This document shows, in pieces, positions 22,264 to 33,515 of a DNA stretch of 64,000 nt. This stretch comes from Bryum argenteum (lineage: Eukaryota; Streptophyta; Bryopsida; Bryales; Bryaceae). The notes beneath the pieces are model-generated. The model saw nothing but the letters and a program-made list of their open reading frames with translations, was not told where the DNA came from and did no database searches. Position 1 is the first letter of the stretch, and each line of letters begins with the position of its first letter. The stretch is taken from NCBI GenBank assembly GCA_037043015.1, contig CM073331.1, positions 951,501-1,015,500 on the forward strand, read 5' to 3'. Made by a program: the position numbers and the translations under genes.

Positions 22264-23142
22264 ATGGCTCCCAAGAAGAAAGAGACGCCGCAAGCGGCTA
22301 AGCCTGCCAAGTCCAGCGGCGGTGGCAAGCAGAAGAAGAAGGTACCGTATCTTTTTCCCCCCAATTTCCATCGATCTCGAAACCCCAGATTTTCGTTTTG
22401 GTTCATGTGCGTGTTTCTTAGAATCCTAGGGTTTTCTCCTGTCTCGCAGAAGTGGAGCAAGGGTAAGCAAAAGGAGAAGGTGAACAACATGGTCTTGTTC
22501 GACCAAGCTACCTACGACAAGTTGCTGTCGGAGGTCCCGAAATTCAAGCTCGTTACCCCCTCCGTCTTGTCTGACCGTCTTCGCGTAAGTCCCTCATTCA
22601 ATTCTTGCGTGCCGGGTGCATGATTTTTCAGGGAGAGGGTTTGATTTCATCGCGCTTGCTATTTAATTTACATATCGTATTCTGTGAGAATCTTAATTAG
22701 TTCTTTTTATTCCACACGGAGGAACCATCGCGCTCGCTCGTTTGATGAGCTTGATGTATTTGTGAAGGCTTTCCTGCTTTTGAAAAGAAATGTTTATGAA
22801 GTTATAGTTAGGGTTTTTTGAGAATCTTGATTAGTTTCTTCTTTGGTGTTACACTGAGAAACGTTCGCGCTTGCTCGTGATTTGATTCATTCGTGTCGTA
22901 TTCAATTCGGTGACCTAATTACCGAGGCCTTGTATTAAGGTTCTGAGTGTAAGTTGGAGTTGTTACATACTAGTAAATCTGTGAGTAGGGGCTCTATTTT
23001 GCATGTTGATGAGCTTTTCTTGATACAGATCACCGGATCTTTGGCGAGGAAGGCCATCAAGGAGTTGATGGCGAAGGGCACCATCAGACTCGTTGCTGCT
23101 CATGCCAACCAGCAGATTTACACCAGGGCTACCAACACTTAG
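22264..23142 (+). CDS. RPS25: 40S ribosomal protein eS25
   Basis: A complete three-exon gene. Exon 1 is 22264-22341 ([16 protein letters not shown].., Lys-rich), exon 2 is 22450-22584 ([24 protein letters not shown]), and exon 3 is 23029-23142 ([26 protein letters not shown], stop TAG). Introns are 108 and 444 bp with GT..CAG ends, both phase 0. The product is 108 residues, the usual plant length. eS25 sits on the head of the small ribosomal subunit, and the winged-helix core and the YTRATNT C-terminus are the family signature. The basic N-terminus may carry nuclear import. The exons are clearly more GC-rich than the surroundings. This is the only housekeeping gene in the window and it looks functional. 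Confidence 0.97.
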
Positions 23143-24051
23143 ATTTCGATGTGTAATGGTTGTTGAGGAATGACTTTTCATCTTTAAGTGATGGTAACTG
23201 CTTCATGTACAAGTTGGTTGCTTGGAATATGAGCTTGTGCGTTTTTCAACGAAAATTCAGGGTTAACCCTTATCATGTGTATTGCCAATTCTTATTAAGA
23301 ATCATGAGTACTACATAGTTTGCATGCGATTTGTGTTGTTTTTATGCGAAGTGTGTTTGGATCATTCCTGATCATTGAAGAAGGAATTAAATAGAGACAA
23401 GAAACTACCTCCGTTTGGCTGAATTGACAGGATTGTTACAAGGCTGTGCTTAGTGATTCGTTGTGGATGCCTTTTCAATGGCTGATCTTAGAGTTCAATT
23501 GGATGGCCCAGTGGTCCTGGGGTGAAAACTCTGAATCAGGCCGAAGAACCCGAAATTCTCGAGAGTCGAGGGGATAAAATCTGATAGATAAGGTTGCCCT
23601 TGACTAGAACTTCATTTCTGATCTTTTGTATATGGTCAGACATTCCTTGTTCGAACTCAAGGAGAACTAGCTTACCTTACTCAGGAATTCTTATTCTCGT
23701 TCGATTAGATGTGATGTTATCATAAATGTTAGTAGATGATTTATTACATTTGATCACATAGAACTAGTCTTCAATAAGTCTGAATGTTTCGTTCAAAAGC
23801 ATAGATAGTAGCTGTGAGCATAACGTCACCTCAAGTATTGCTTGCATGGCAAATAGAGAGAGGTACCCTATATATCATAGTGTTTCATGACATCAAATGT
23901 TGCACTTCGAGCTGCCCAGCAAGTCCTTAGGGTTTGAAAAAACGCAGGGTTGAAGCTTAGATCTCGAAACAACTGCAATGGTTCAGAATGGTGAAAGTGT
24001 GGAAGAGCGACGCTGCGAGGTTAGGGCAGCTCCTCACGACTTTCACAGGTG
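23143..24051. other. RPS25 3' UTR and unremarkable spacer
   Basis: The first 200-300 bp are likely RPS25 3' UTR. The rest shows no gene, TIR or tandem repeat that I can support. Confidence 0.5.
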
Positions 24052-24055
24052 TTAA

Positions 24056-24417
24056 CCCTTAAACGCCCTTGGGGTCTAAAACGGGCAGCCCAAAATTGGA
24101 TCACAGCATCTTTTGGACTTGGGCATCATGAATAGTGCACTTTTTGAACTTGGGCATCATGAATGGACCAATCAATGATGAGCTTGCAACCTCCTACAAG
24201 GTTATGTACCACCCCAACCTACCTACCACAATCCTTTCAAACCACAAAATCATTCATACAAATTGTGATTTGAATTAAGAAATTTCACTTTTTGAATGCA
24301 TCAGAAGAAGGTGACCAGTTTGACATCAAAATATAAGTGAAACATTGAGTACAATGAGAGCTACAAGGAAGATTCTGTTGGAATCAAGCCCCTCGGGCTT
24401 GCTCGGGCGTTTAAGGG
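24056..24417 (-). mobile_element. 362-bp TTAA element, copy 1
   Basis: Flanked by TTAA at 24052-24055 and 24418-24421. The ends CCCTTAAACGCCC and GGGCGTTTAAGGG are exact inverted repeats. The subterminal word CAAGCCCCTCGGGCTTG is shared by all copies. It is exactly 362 bp, like the copies at 24727-25088 and 53118-53479, and in opposite orientation to both. No ORF. Confidence 0.93.
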
Positions 24418-24421
24418 TTAA

Positions 24422-24722
24422 GGTTATGCTCCGAACTCTGTCCGCACGTTATTTGTGTGCAGATGTTTCGAGGTGACTACAACCGGTTCTGCTTCGACTT
24501 CCGCTTCCAAATATTTCACCTGCCATGTCTGTACCCGTTGAATTCTAAACGGTCTATGCTCTTCGACCTCTAAGTGATTTACTTGCAGTGTCTGCAAGAA
24601 GGCTAGAAATCAGAGGACTTGAGTTTATCAATTTTGGTGTCTATAGTCAATAAGTCTAGTACGTATGCATTGATTTGCCTTGTCTCTAGTTCAAAATCAT
24701 CTAAGAACACGAAGTTTGAAGT
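24422..24722. other. Spacer between inverted 362-bp elements
   Basis: About 300 bp of unique sequence that would form the loop if the two flanking elements paired in a transcript. No gene seen. Confidence 0.5.
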
Positions 24723-24726
24723 TTAA

Positions 24727-25088
24727 CCCTTAAACGCCCAAGCAAGCCCGAGGGGCATGATTCCAACAGAATCTTCCCTGTAGCTCTCATTGTACTCGAC
24801 ATTTCACTCATATTTTGATGTCAAACTGGTCACCTTCTTCTGATGCATTCAAAAAGTGAAATTTCTTAATTCAAATCACAATTTGTATGAATGATTTTGT
24901 GCTTTGAAAGGATTGTGGTAGGTAGGTTGGGGTGGTACATAACCTTGTAGGAGGTTGCAAGCTCATCATTGATTGGCCTATTCATGATGCCCAAGTTCAA
25001 AAAGTGCACTATTCATGATGCCCAAGTCCAAAAGATGCTGTGATCCAATTTTGGGCTGCCCGTTTTAGACCCCATGGGCGTTTAAGGG
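24727..25088 (+). mobile_element. 362-bp TTAA element, copy 2 (inverted)
   Basis: TTAA at 24723-24726 and 25089-25092. It is the same element as 24056-24417 in reverse, with only scattered differences. Together they form an inverted repeat with 362-bp arms. Confidence 0.93.
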
Positions 25089-25092
25089 TTAA

Positions 25093-26295
25093 CTTTGAGG
25101 CTGCACGGTCTTACTGTCACCAAGCATCAACTTGCAAGTTGGTATCCGTTCCAACACCAATTGTGAAGTTGTAAAATGATAAAAACAAAGGAACACCTGC
25201 AGTAATTTGTACTTAGTATTAAAATTGACATATACCAATAGTGTTGCAATGTTCACATGTGCAATTGCTATTGATGTTGTGGTTTGTAATTAGTGCCTAC
25301 AACATTATATTTCATCATTAGTGTAGTGATCTTTTGCGTGTTGTGTGTTGTATCGTATCATCTCTAGCTCAACCCAAAACATGTCTCCATGTCTCTCTTT
25401 CTTGTGATCAGAAGCCAACCAAGATATTGTGCACTCTTTCCTTCAAAAGTAGTTTGTTGCAATATATATTTTGCAAGAGGACTTCCATTCTTTGGGTTAG
25501 AAGTGTAATTATTCCTTGCACAGTGGAAGAATCCTTCAAACTCTGTACTCAAAACAAAATTGCAATGAAGGATCTACTTAACATGGCACCTACACTAGTA
25601 CACTAAATTTGAAAAATAGTGTTGGATGTAATTAAATGTTGTTCGTTGAACTTACCTTCTAACTCTGATTTTCATTTAGTGTTTTAACTCAAATTTTCAT
25701 GTAGTCTAAATCTAATGTCACATGACAAATATAAGCTGAATTGCATAATTGCACACTCCTTATGCTCTCAAGAACAACAACTTTGAGAACATTGATCGTT
25801 GAGATGGCTTCTCCCACCTTCTCCTCTCAACGCATATCCTACCTCCATGTCATCTTCTTCATTGGTTTCATCCAACACTAAATGTACTTTTGCAAAATGT
25901 TGAAGTGCCTAAATCTAACTATCAAGCTAATTTAGTGTTAAGAATTGTCATTTACTAATATATTATTTAGTTTAAAAAGTAGAATAGTGTTATAGTTGAA
26001 AATTAGTGCATCTAATACCAATTATCAAAATTGGTGTAATTGGCTGCTAACTGCTAAAAGGTTTGAATCTCACATAAACTAAAAATAGTAAGCCAGACCA
26101 AAGTCAAAATGACCACATTTTGGCTGCTTGCAACTTTAGGGATTCATCCTTTACACACCAAATGGGTCTTCTTAGATGGCAAGCAATAACTTTGAGCAGC
26201 CATGATTTCTTCATCCAACTTCATTTTGGTTGAAATTACTTGGGTTGTGTTTGAGATCAACTATAGTTTGTGTGGTTAACATTGCAAACCTATAT
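25093..26295. other. Gene-free spacer
   Basis: 25093-26040 shows nothing recognisable; short ORFs have no domain. 26050-26290 resembles the inside of the ~971-bp TTAA class (ACATTTTGG.., CTTCATCCAAC). Confidence 0.4.
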
Positions 26296-26299
26296 ATAA

Positions 26300-27196
26300 C
26301 CCTCTAAGTATTTTTGAAACCCAAAATGAGTTTTTGCAATTTTTGGCAACCTATTTGAAGGGGTTAAAAGTAATTTTTGTACTTAATATTTTTACAAGAT
26401 GCTTCTTATATCACAAAGTGTATGTGGGAAAATTTGCAAAGCCAAAATTCCAATTTTAAAACCTTCATGAAGAAATATTAGGTATCAATACTCGAAAGGG
26501 AATTTTAAATTTAGATTTTCTTGCGTTTTTCGAAGAAATATGTTCATAACCAAATCATTATTCAAGTTCCAAAGTGACCAAAGTCAAAAAAAATTTGTCA
26601 ATTTCACAAGAACAGCCTCCAAAGATTACAAAAACAATCTCAACAATTTCTAGTAATTTCCAAATTATCTTCCACAAAATTTGTCAAAATTCCAGATTTT
26701 GGAAGTTTCTCAAAAAAAATTCTTTTCAAAACAAACTCATAAAGGTACATACATTTAATGAAATGCATGTTTTACTACATTGTTGTTTTTGAATCTTCTT
26801 CTAGAAACTAATTTACATGAAGGTCAAAAAAGTGGATTGAGCCTCTAATATTTTGCACAAGCGTACCCAACTTGATTACCTACATGAAAAAATTTATGCC
26901 CAAAATATTCGGGGTAACAAACTTCAAATTGCCCTTGGCATCATTTACACTATGCATCCCATGCAATGGCCAAAAAACTTTTGCATTGACTTTGAATTTT
27001 ATGATCTCACAAATAAAGAAGATCCAACAAATGAAAATTTCAATATTGCCTCAGAAACAAGTAAGGTACAAGATCCTACACTTGGAAGTTCAAAAACTCA
27101 GAAAAAAAATTAGATTCACATGGCGTGCAGTGCACGGGATTTAAAAAGGGGACTTTTGATACTTCTTGCTCCCAAAACAAAAAGGAAATTTGAGGG
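26300..27196 (-). mobile_element. ~897-bp TTAA-flanked element, older
   Basis: The right end TTTGAGGG meets TTAA at 27197-27200. The left end CCCTCTAAG is preceded by ATAA, a one-base change from TTAA. The inside follows the 29084-30131 element (TATGTGGGAAAATTTG, ACCTTCATG..AGGTAT landmarks). No coding capacity beyond 90 codons. Confidence 0.65.
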
Positions 27197-27200
27197 TTAA

Positions 27201-28737
27201 GTATGAATCAATGGAACGCATTTTAGTGAGGGCAACTTCAGTTGTTGGTTTTTCAAACATCAAGCATGTTCTACCAGTGTGAGCCAATTATGTGAAATCT
27301 ACAGTTTTTCACAAAAAAAATTTGTATGATTACAATTTTAAGATGAAATCCAAAACTTTGTAGTTGATTTTATTTATTTATTTATTTATTTATTTTAAAT
27401 TTTATTTTTTAATATATATCTGAAAAATTCTGGTTTTGGATTTTCAATGATGTTTCTATATTGAGAAATTAAAAATACTACATAATTTTTCACCTCTTTC
27501 TCCTTGATACGCCGTTGGATTCCAACTTTGATTTTTGGGTTGAATTCCAATTTGGATCTAGTTTATGTGGTGAAAACCTTAATTTCACCCAAGATATAAT
27601 GAATACCGTACCTCGTGGTCAGTTTCAACACACGAGAAACAAGATGGAATTATTTTTAACCGGGCAAAGCTTTCGGTAATAGAATTAGAAATATTTTGGA
27701 TTTTGAACTTCGCTAGCATGTTTATTCTACCATTTCGACATTTTGTGGAGTCACTATTAATGGTGGGACTAAGCTTGAAAGAGTGACAAGAAATACGCTT
27801 TACATAATAGTTTAGGTATGCATTTTTCGATTTGAAGATTTGATCTGCAAAATTAAAATGATTTTCATGACCAATGAGTTTTAATTATGTGTTTCATGTT
27901 TTGAACTACACTGCAAAATGAAGACAAAACAACATATGGTGGTTGTAGAGTAGGACCATTGTGATGCTTCCTCAACATGCACTATGAAGCAACTTTGATG
28001 TAGTATTTACCATTATCACAGTATTCGTATTGATATAAGATTGAGACTTTTTATTTGGGTTTGAAAATGAGTTGTATTTTTAATTTGAAACAAAAAAACT
28101 TCAGTATCTCAAAGGAGTTGTATTTTAAATTTTTCCACTTTAGTCGTTGAATTTTTGCAATTTCAAACAACTATAATTTTTTTCAAAAATAAAGTAATAA
28201 GGCTTTATAATATGTACACTTTCAACAAATCCCAACATATAATTTTCCAAAACATTCAACATTCTTGGTTTGAATTAATTTATGTCAAAACTGACCACGA
28301 GGTAGGGTACTTAGCACATATCATAGTGTAAGGGGCCTACTTTTGGACTCTTTTTTCATTGTAAAAGTTTAGGCGGCTTTCACTATTGCAAAGCAATTAT
28401 GTTAGCAAAGAAATTTTTTTCATGGATTGAAGGTTAGCTACATCATCATTGACTTTCACTTCTCCAAAAGAAGCCAAGTGTTTTCATCATAATTCTCAAA
28501 GATGGTGGTCTTAGTATCTATGGGTCTACTCCCCCCTAAGCCCTAGCTAGTTCACATTCAAAGATCAATGAAAATACAGCCTTGTGGTACTCTCTAGTAC
28601 AATATACTCAAATGAATTAGTGTGAAGGGCACATTTAGTACGTCCAATGCTATTCTAAAGATTTGAAACCCAAACCAGCAAATATCCTTGATTGTGAAAG
28701 GCAGAGAGTTAATAAATGCCATGGCCAAATACCTCAA
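27201..28737. repeat. ~971-bp class relic carrying a 692-bp insertion
   Basis: 27201-27609 and 28303-28510 match consecutive parts of the 58447-59417 element (GCACTTTAGTGAAG, AGCCAATTATGTGAAAT, GGGTCTA words). They are interrupted by the TIR element 27611-28302. 28510-28737 shows nothing clear. Confidence 0.5.
27611..28302. mobile_element. 692-bp TA-flanked TIR element
   Basis: The ends CCTCGTGGTCAGTTT and AAACTGACCACGAGG are perfect 15-bp inverted repeats, with TA on each side (27609-27610, 28303-28304). The TA duplication fits Tc1/mariner-type insertion. No transposase ORF, so non-autonomous. Only one copy in this window. Confidence 0.75.
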
Positions 28738-28741
28738 TTAA

Positions 28742-29002
28742 CCCCTAAATTTCCTCGTTGCAAAACCATCTAAGTCACAAAGTTTGACCTTCCTTTAGAT
28801 TAAGCTCTAGAAAATCTTAATCTAAGCATTATTTAAGAGATTCAACCGTAAGATCTCAAAGTTCACTTGACATTGTTTTCACAAACCAGATTTAAAGCGT
28901 TCATTCTTACTCATTTGTGAGATTATAATGGTCAAAGTTGGCTGAGTTTTTCTCCTGCGGGAACCCCCAAAACCAGTTTCGGGTTTAAAGGAAAGTTAGG
29001 GG
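28742..29002 (+). mobile_element. 261-bp TTAA element
   Basis: TTAA at 28738-28741 and 29003-29006. The ends CCCCTAAATTTCCT and AGGAAAGTTAGGGG are inverted repeats with one mismatch. It contains the word TTTGTGAGATTATAATGGTC also seen in the larger elements. Relatives: 45559-45818 and 31336-31590. Confidence 0.85.
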
Positions 29003-29083
29003 TTAAGAAAAGTTGCATATGAGTAATGGGTAAAGATTTTGGGAGGTATTATGTGTGGGAGGAAATAGGACTTATGTTGTTAA

Positions 29084-30131
29084 CCCCTAAAAATCCAGGA
29101 AAACCGATTCGGTTTTTTGAGATTTTGGGCAGCTCATTTTAAGGAATTAAATTGATATTATTGCCTAAGATTTTCATTGGATGCTCCCCATACTGTAATG
29201 TGTATGTGGTAAAATTTGTAAAGCCAAATTTTAATTTCATAACCTTCATCTAGAAATTTTAGGTTTCAAAACGGGCAGTTTAAAATAATTTTGTGTTTAT
29301 GATGATGTGAATTTTGAAAAAAAAAAATCTTGGAAAAAGTCCATTTCTCCAATTTTGGCAATTTTTGAAAAAAAAAATTGTAAATTATTTTAAACTGCCC
29401 GTTTAAAATTGTAAATTATTTTAAACATGCACCTTCTCACCGTCCAGATTTTTCTCAAAACAAATATATCATACGTGGTGCTTGTTTTACTATATGGTTG
29501 TTTTTAGACCTTCTTTCATGAAATATTTTACATTAAGGTCAAAAAGTGGAATTGGTCTCTAAAATTTTGCAAGAGCATACCCAACTTGATTACTTACATG
29601 AAAAAAAATAAGGGAAAAATATTTGGAGTAACAATCATCAAGTTGCCCTTGACACCATTTAGACAATGCCTCTCACGCAGGAGCAAAAAAAAGTGTTGGA
29701 CAAACTTTGATTGTTACGATCTCACATATGACAAACATCCAACGGTTGAAATTTTGACCAGTCCTTTGTATACAAGTTAGGTACAAGATCTTACGGTTCG
29801 AAGTCTAAAACCGGAAAAAAAATTCTCCATTTCCCCATTTCACGACGAAGGTGAAAAATGGCAGTTTTTGGTTCTGGAGGTCGAGGAAACGCCTAGATTT
29901 TTAGGAGTAAGCGTTCGTAGCAGCAACCAAGGAGGATGGAGGAGGGGTAATGAGCCCCCTAATTTTTTGATGTATAGACATTAAATGCCAAGGGATAGGC
30001 TTCAGAGGGTAACTTGGGGTCGCAGACCTCAAATTTCAATTCAAAATTATCAAAAACGGCCTTGAGAGGTCCCACGGATTCTAGGGTGCCTCCTTGGTAG
30101 CTGCCACAAACCATTGCCCGATTTTTAGGGG
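29084..30131 (+). mobile_element. TTAA element carrying a nested 215-bp element
   Basis: Flanked by TTAA at 29080-29083 and 30132-30135. The left end CCCCTAAAAATCCAGG is identical to the 11353-12279 element. The right end is interrupted after GATTTTTAG (29904) by a 215-bp element plus a 9-bp duplication, and resumes at 30129. Removing these leaves about 824 bp. Near 29390-29430 a short TTTTAAACTGCCCG-type duplication is visible. No ORF. Confidence 0.8.
29905..30119. mobile_element. 215-bp Mutator-like miniature element
   Basis: Inverted ends sharing GTAGCAGC/GTGGCAGC and ACCAAGGAGG (17 of 19 in the inner part, weaker at the tips) are flanked by a perfect 9-bp duplication, GATTTTTAG (29896-29904, 30120-30128). 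A 9-bp target duplication is typical of Mutator-like elements. It inserted three bases from the end of a TTAA element. Confidence 0.7.
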
Positions 30132-30135
30132 TTAA

Positions 30136-31331
30136 AGGTAGATGATTGTTTGTTTGTTTTTTGACAGTGGTGAGATTTAGGTTGAGTGGTACACCTACGA
30201 ATTCTCCTTCCAAATTTCATAAGTAATTTACTGGTCCTCCAAAATGATTGGTTCCAATGGAACCAGTCACTCATATACTTTGGTCATCTTTCAAAATTCA
30301 ATCACTAAAAGCATCCCCAATGAGCTCACTGATATCCAATGTGAGCGGTTTCTTAGCCACTTCCCAAACTAGTTTAAAATGAGAGCAAATGATACATTAT
30401 TTTCTATCCGGACAATTTGAATTTATTTTATTTGTTTACTTCTTTTTACTCTATTTTTTACTTTTTATCTTTTTATTTTTTTTAGATCAATTTTTTTGAA
30501 GTAGGAAATCACACCGTCAGTTAGAAGTACCAACCAAACTTTGGATCCCTTTCAAACCAACATCTTATATTCTTGTATTGACATCTCTAGACAAATTGAA
30601 AAAATAATAATAATAAAATAAAATTAAAAAATCGTAATTTTTAGGAGCAATGCTAGAGGTACTTTGCTACATTCAACAATGAGAATGTCCGACCATACTA
30701 GAAAATGCATAGCAAAAACACGAACATTTGCCTCCTCGATGTCATCTGCCTCCTCCAAGGGTGAATGTCTACATGCCTACGTTCAGACAATCTCACATGA
30801 GACAACCATGGTAGATTGGCTGCATTCATTGTGCTATACAAGGGAATGATGTCATTTCCCCGTCACGCGGAGATGCTCTACACGGTCCGAGAGACGAGAA
30901 CTTACGGCACATTTGTACTCGAATCGAAAAAATTGCATGTTCCCACTAAAGCGCATGAAGGTTACTAGACTAAAATCAAATTAGTGCAGGTGGTAGCCAT
31001 GAAGGGAAATAGTCCTTGGGGGCGTGATAATGGTTGATTCTGTGGGGTACCAAAGGAGTAAGGGAGCGACAATGGCCCACATTGAAGAAGCAGGTGAGAT
31101 GCTTCCATCTCTCATTCTGGTCACCACAGTACTCTGAATCATCCTTCCCTTGCTGCCCTTGATGTTGAAGTCAAAAGCCTCCCTCCCACCCAATGTGATT
31201 AATTAGCCCCCCCCCCCCTACTCATTGTACTCTTCATGCAAACTAAGATAGAGGCATCTATAATTGACCATTTTAATTTAAGATCATAGCATGTTACTCA
31301 AGAAATTTAGAGAAAGAAGTAGAAAATAATG
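30136..31331. other. Gene-free spacer
   Basis: No gene is supportable. 30310-30330 (AGCATCCCCAATGAG) and 30840-30880 (GGAGATGCTC) resemble single Harbinger/Tourist-type ends, but I cannot pair them. A poly-C run lies at 31207-31217. Confidence 0.35.
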
Positions 31332-31335
31332 TTAG

Positions 31336-31590
31336 GCCGTAAAGATCCTTGATTCAAAATTGCTTAAGTTACAGAAAATGATCTTTGACCTTTGCTTACT
31401 TTAGTTTAATAAAAGCTCAATCTAAGTATCAATTAGAAACTCCAACCGTAGGATCCTAAAGTGAACTTGCATTGTTACTTGCATGTGTAATTTGAACAGT
31501 TGATTCCTTTTTTATTTGTGAGATTATAATGGTCAAAGTTGGCTGCGAGAACCCCCAAAAGCCATTTCGGCTTTCTTGGATCGTTAGGGG
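31336..31590 (+). mobile_element. ~255-bp TTAA element, decayed
   Basis: The right end TCGTTAGGGG is followed by TTAA (31591-31594). The left end GCCGTAAAGATCCTTG is preceded by TTAG. Shares AACCGTAGGATC, TTTGTGAGATTATAATGGTC and CCCCCAAAA..CATTTCGG landmarks with 28742-29002. Confidence 0.65.
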
Positions 31591-31594
31591 TTAA

Positions 31595-32815
31595 TGAAAA
31601 TTTGAATGTTACATTCAATTGTGTTGAGATTAAATGGAAATTATTGTGTGAGAAGATTGACCAATGTAAAAGGGTTAATATCTATAATTGCTAATCAAGA
31701 TATAAAACTTAGCATGGACACATATAGAGTTTTTTTACAAGAATGTAAAACTTTTATAAAAATGGGTACTAACAACATTACATCCCAAAGTTTGTAAATA
31801 TAGATGGGTCAATTTGGGTATGCAAGATGCATCTAAATTTTGGTAAGAGTTATCGCGGAGGATCCTATTCCGATTGTGTGATTTAAAATAGGTTCATAGA
31901 TTGGTTATTGCATGAGTTTGGGTTGATATCACATAGACCGATCTTTCCGGGGGACATAAGTACATTCTAATATTTCATAAATACAAACAACCCCCGCTCT
32001 CTATGTCATCGATGGAGTATGATTGAATTTCTACTTCAAAAACGTAAATCTACCATCACACTCTCACGAACCTCAATTTGGAGTATTTTCATACTCTTCA
32101 TGTAGGTGGTCGGTGTGGACCAATAATTGGGAAGAAAAGACGGCTAGTTCATTATCAGCCGATGGATTTAGCACACTGTCTAGTCCATTCATGAAACCAC
32201 CGGCTAAAAACCGATGGAAATTACAAATAAATTTCTATTCTTAGTATAAAAGATCGCAATTGCCAGAAGAGATATGTGAAATAACCGATTTGGGCATGGG
32301 AAATGCCGGTTATTAGCCGGGAAAAGTCAAAAAAACTTTCGGAACCCTCGTGTGGACGGGGCATGTGAATCTACATGCAGCCATTCTTGGTCAAAAAAGT
32401 GAGCAATGCATACCGTCCATCATTACGTAAAGGAAAAAACAATGCAATGGTTATTGCGAGGCTTGGCTCGTGTGTAGCATAGCGAACATTTGATGCTTAC
32501 AAACTGATCATCATCATCATCAGTATCTATCTAGCTAGCGAGCGAGGGCAGTAACCGTTTGGACCAATACCCGGACTTATTCAAAGCAGAGTGTTATCAT
32601 GAGAATTCCAATATGACAAAAGGTTGAAAATAATCATGGCAGTCAAACCCCATGTCATAAACTGCCCCCCACTCAAGTGGGGTTTTCATTACATGCCACT
32701 GCTAGCACACCTTTTTTATCAAACAATCAGAATGAAAACATGTGTGAGTTATTGGGATTTGACAATGAGTAAATAGAAGGGACGAAGGTTTCATGTATAG
32801 CAGGAGCCCCAGACC
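31595..32815. other. Gene-free spacer
   Basis: Mixed-composition sequence with only short ORFs (under 75 codons) and no recognised domain. A (CAT)n-like run lies near 32507-32522. Confidence 0.4.
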
Positions 32816-32898
32816 GGAGGGTATTCCGTCGGGGAGATACCGGATGCGGAAGGCGGTAGCCGGACATGGAGGGTATCTCCCCCGGCAGAATATCCTCC
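32816..32898. repeat. GC-rich hairpin, 26-bp arms
   Basis: GGAGGGTATTCCGTCGGGG..ATACC (32816-32841) pairs with GGTATCTCCCCCGGCAG..CCTCC (32872-32898), with a loop of about 30 nt. It could be a small foldback repeat or a hairpin RNA; no known miRNA is recognised. Confidence 0.55.
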
Positions 32899-33206
32899 CG
32901 TTGGAGGCTGCTGCGACGTAACACACTTTCTGGTTTCGGTTGCCCGGAAATTTTCATCAATAGACATTGGAATAAGGCATGCTTTGGATTTGCTTTTGCT
33001 TGTGTATTATAATGTTCATCGTACAAATTTCTATGAAAATTTCTTGCGTTGCCCGGGTTTTTTTCTATAAGGTGAGAATTTTAGAGGGCGTTATGCCGTA
33101 ATCCCCTCTCCAGAGCGGGCATTACGGGACGGGAGCTTCCGTCAAATGAGCGGGCCCAAAACCAGAAAGTGTGTTACGTTCTTGTGATTTTTTTCGAACA
33201 CTTGTG
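32899..33206. other. Gene-free spacer
   Basis: No gene or clear repeat; a locally GC-rich stretch at 33095-33160 holds only chance ORFs. Confidence 0.4.
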
Positions 33207-33209
33207 TAA

Positions 33210-33512
33210 GAGCATGCCCAACCCTCCCCACAATCGGGAGGCTGGAGTCGCTCCTGCCGTAGGGAGAAACCCTGCCCACGTAGCAAACTTGTAACCCGCC
33301 CAAGAGGGTCGACGTTCCTTGGATTAGAGTCCCTTCTCTCACATTTGATGTTCTCATAAACCAATGCAAGATTGCCTCATGGCGGCCCGTGGCTTGCGGC
33401 AACCTTTTGAAGCTTCCACAGCCTTGCTTGCTCACCCCCTGGTGGCTAGGTCGGCTCGCTCGTCGTACAGGCTTTCCCTCGCCTGACCTCGCAAGCCGGG
33501 TTGGGCATACTC
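33210..33512. mobile_element. 303-bp PIF/Harbinger-like MITE (TSD TAA)
   Basis: The ends GAGCATGCCCAACCC and GGGTTGGGCATACTC are 15-bp inverted repeats with one mismatch, flanked by TAA (33207-33209, 33513-33515). GAGCAT ends with a TWA duplication are the plant Tourist/Harbinger pattern. The inside is GC-rich, so the ORFs of about 80-97 codons on the minus strand are artefacts. Confidence 0.8.
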
Positions 33513-33515
33513 TAA

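Noticed and set aside
22161..22490. 109-codon minus-strand ORF
   Set aside because: Antisense to RPS25 exons 1 and 2; the plus-strand gene explains the open frame.
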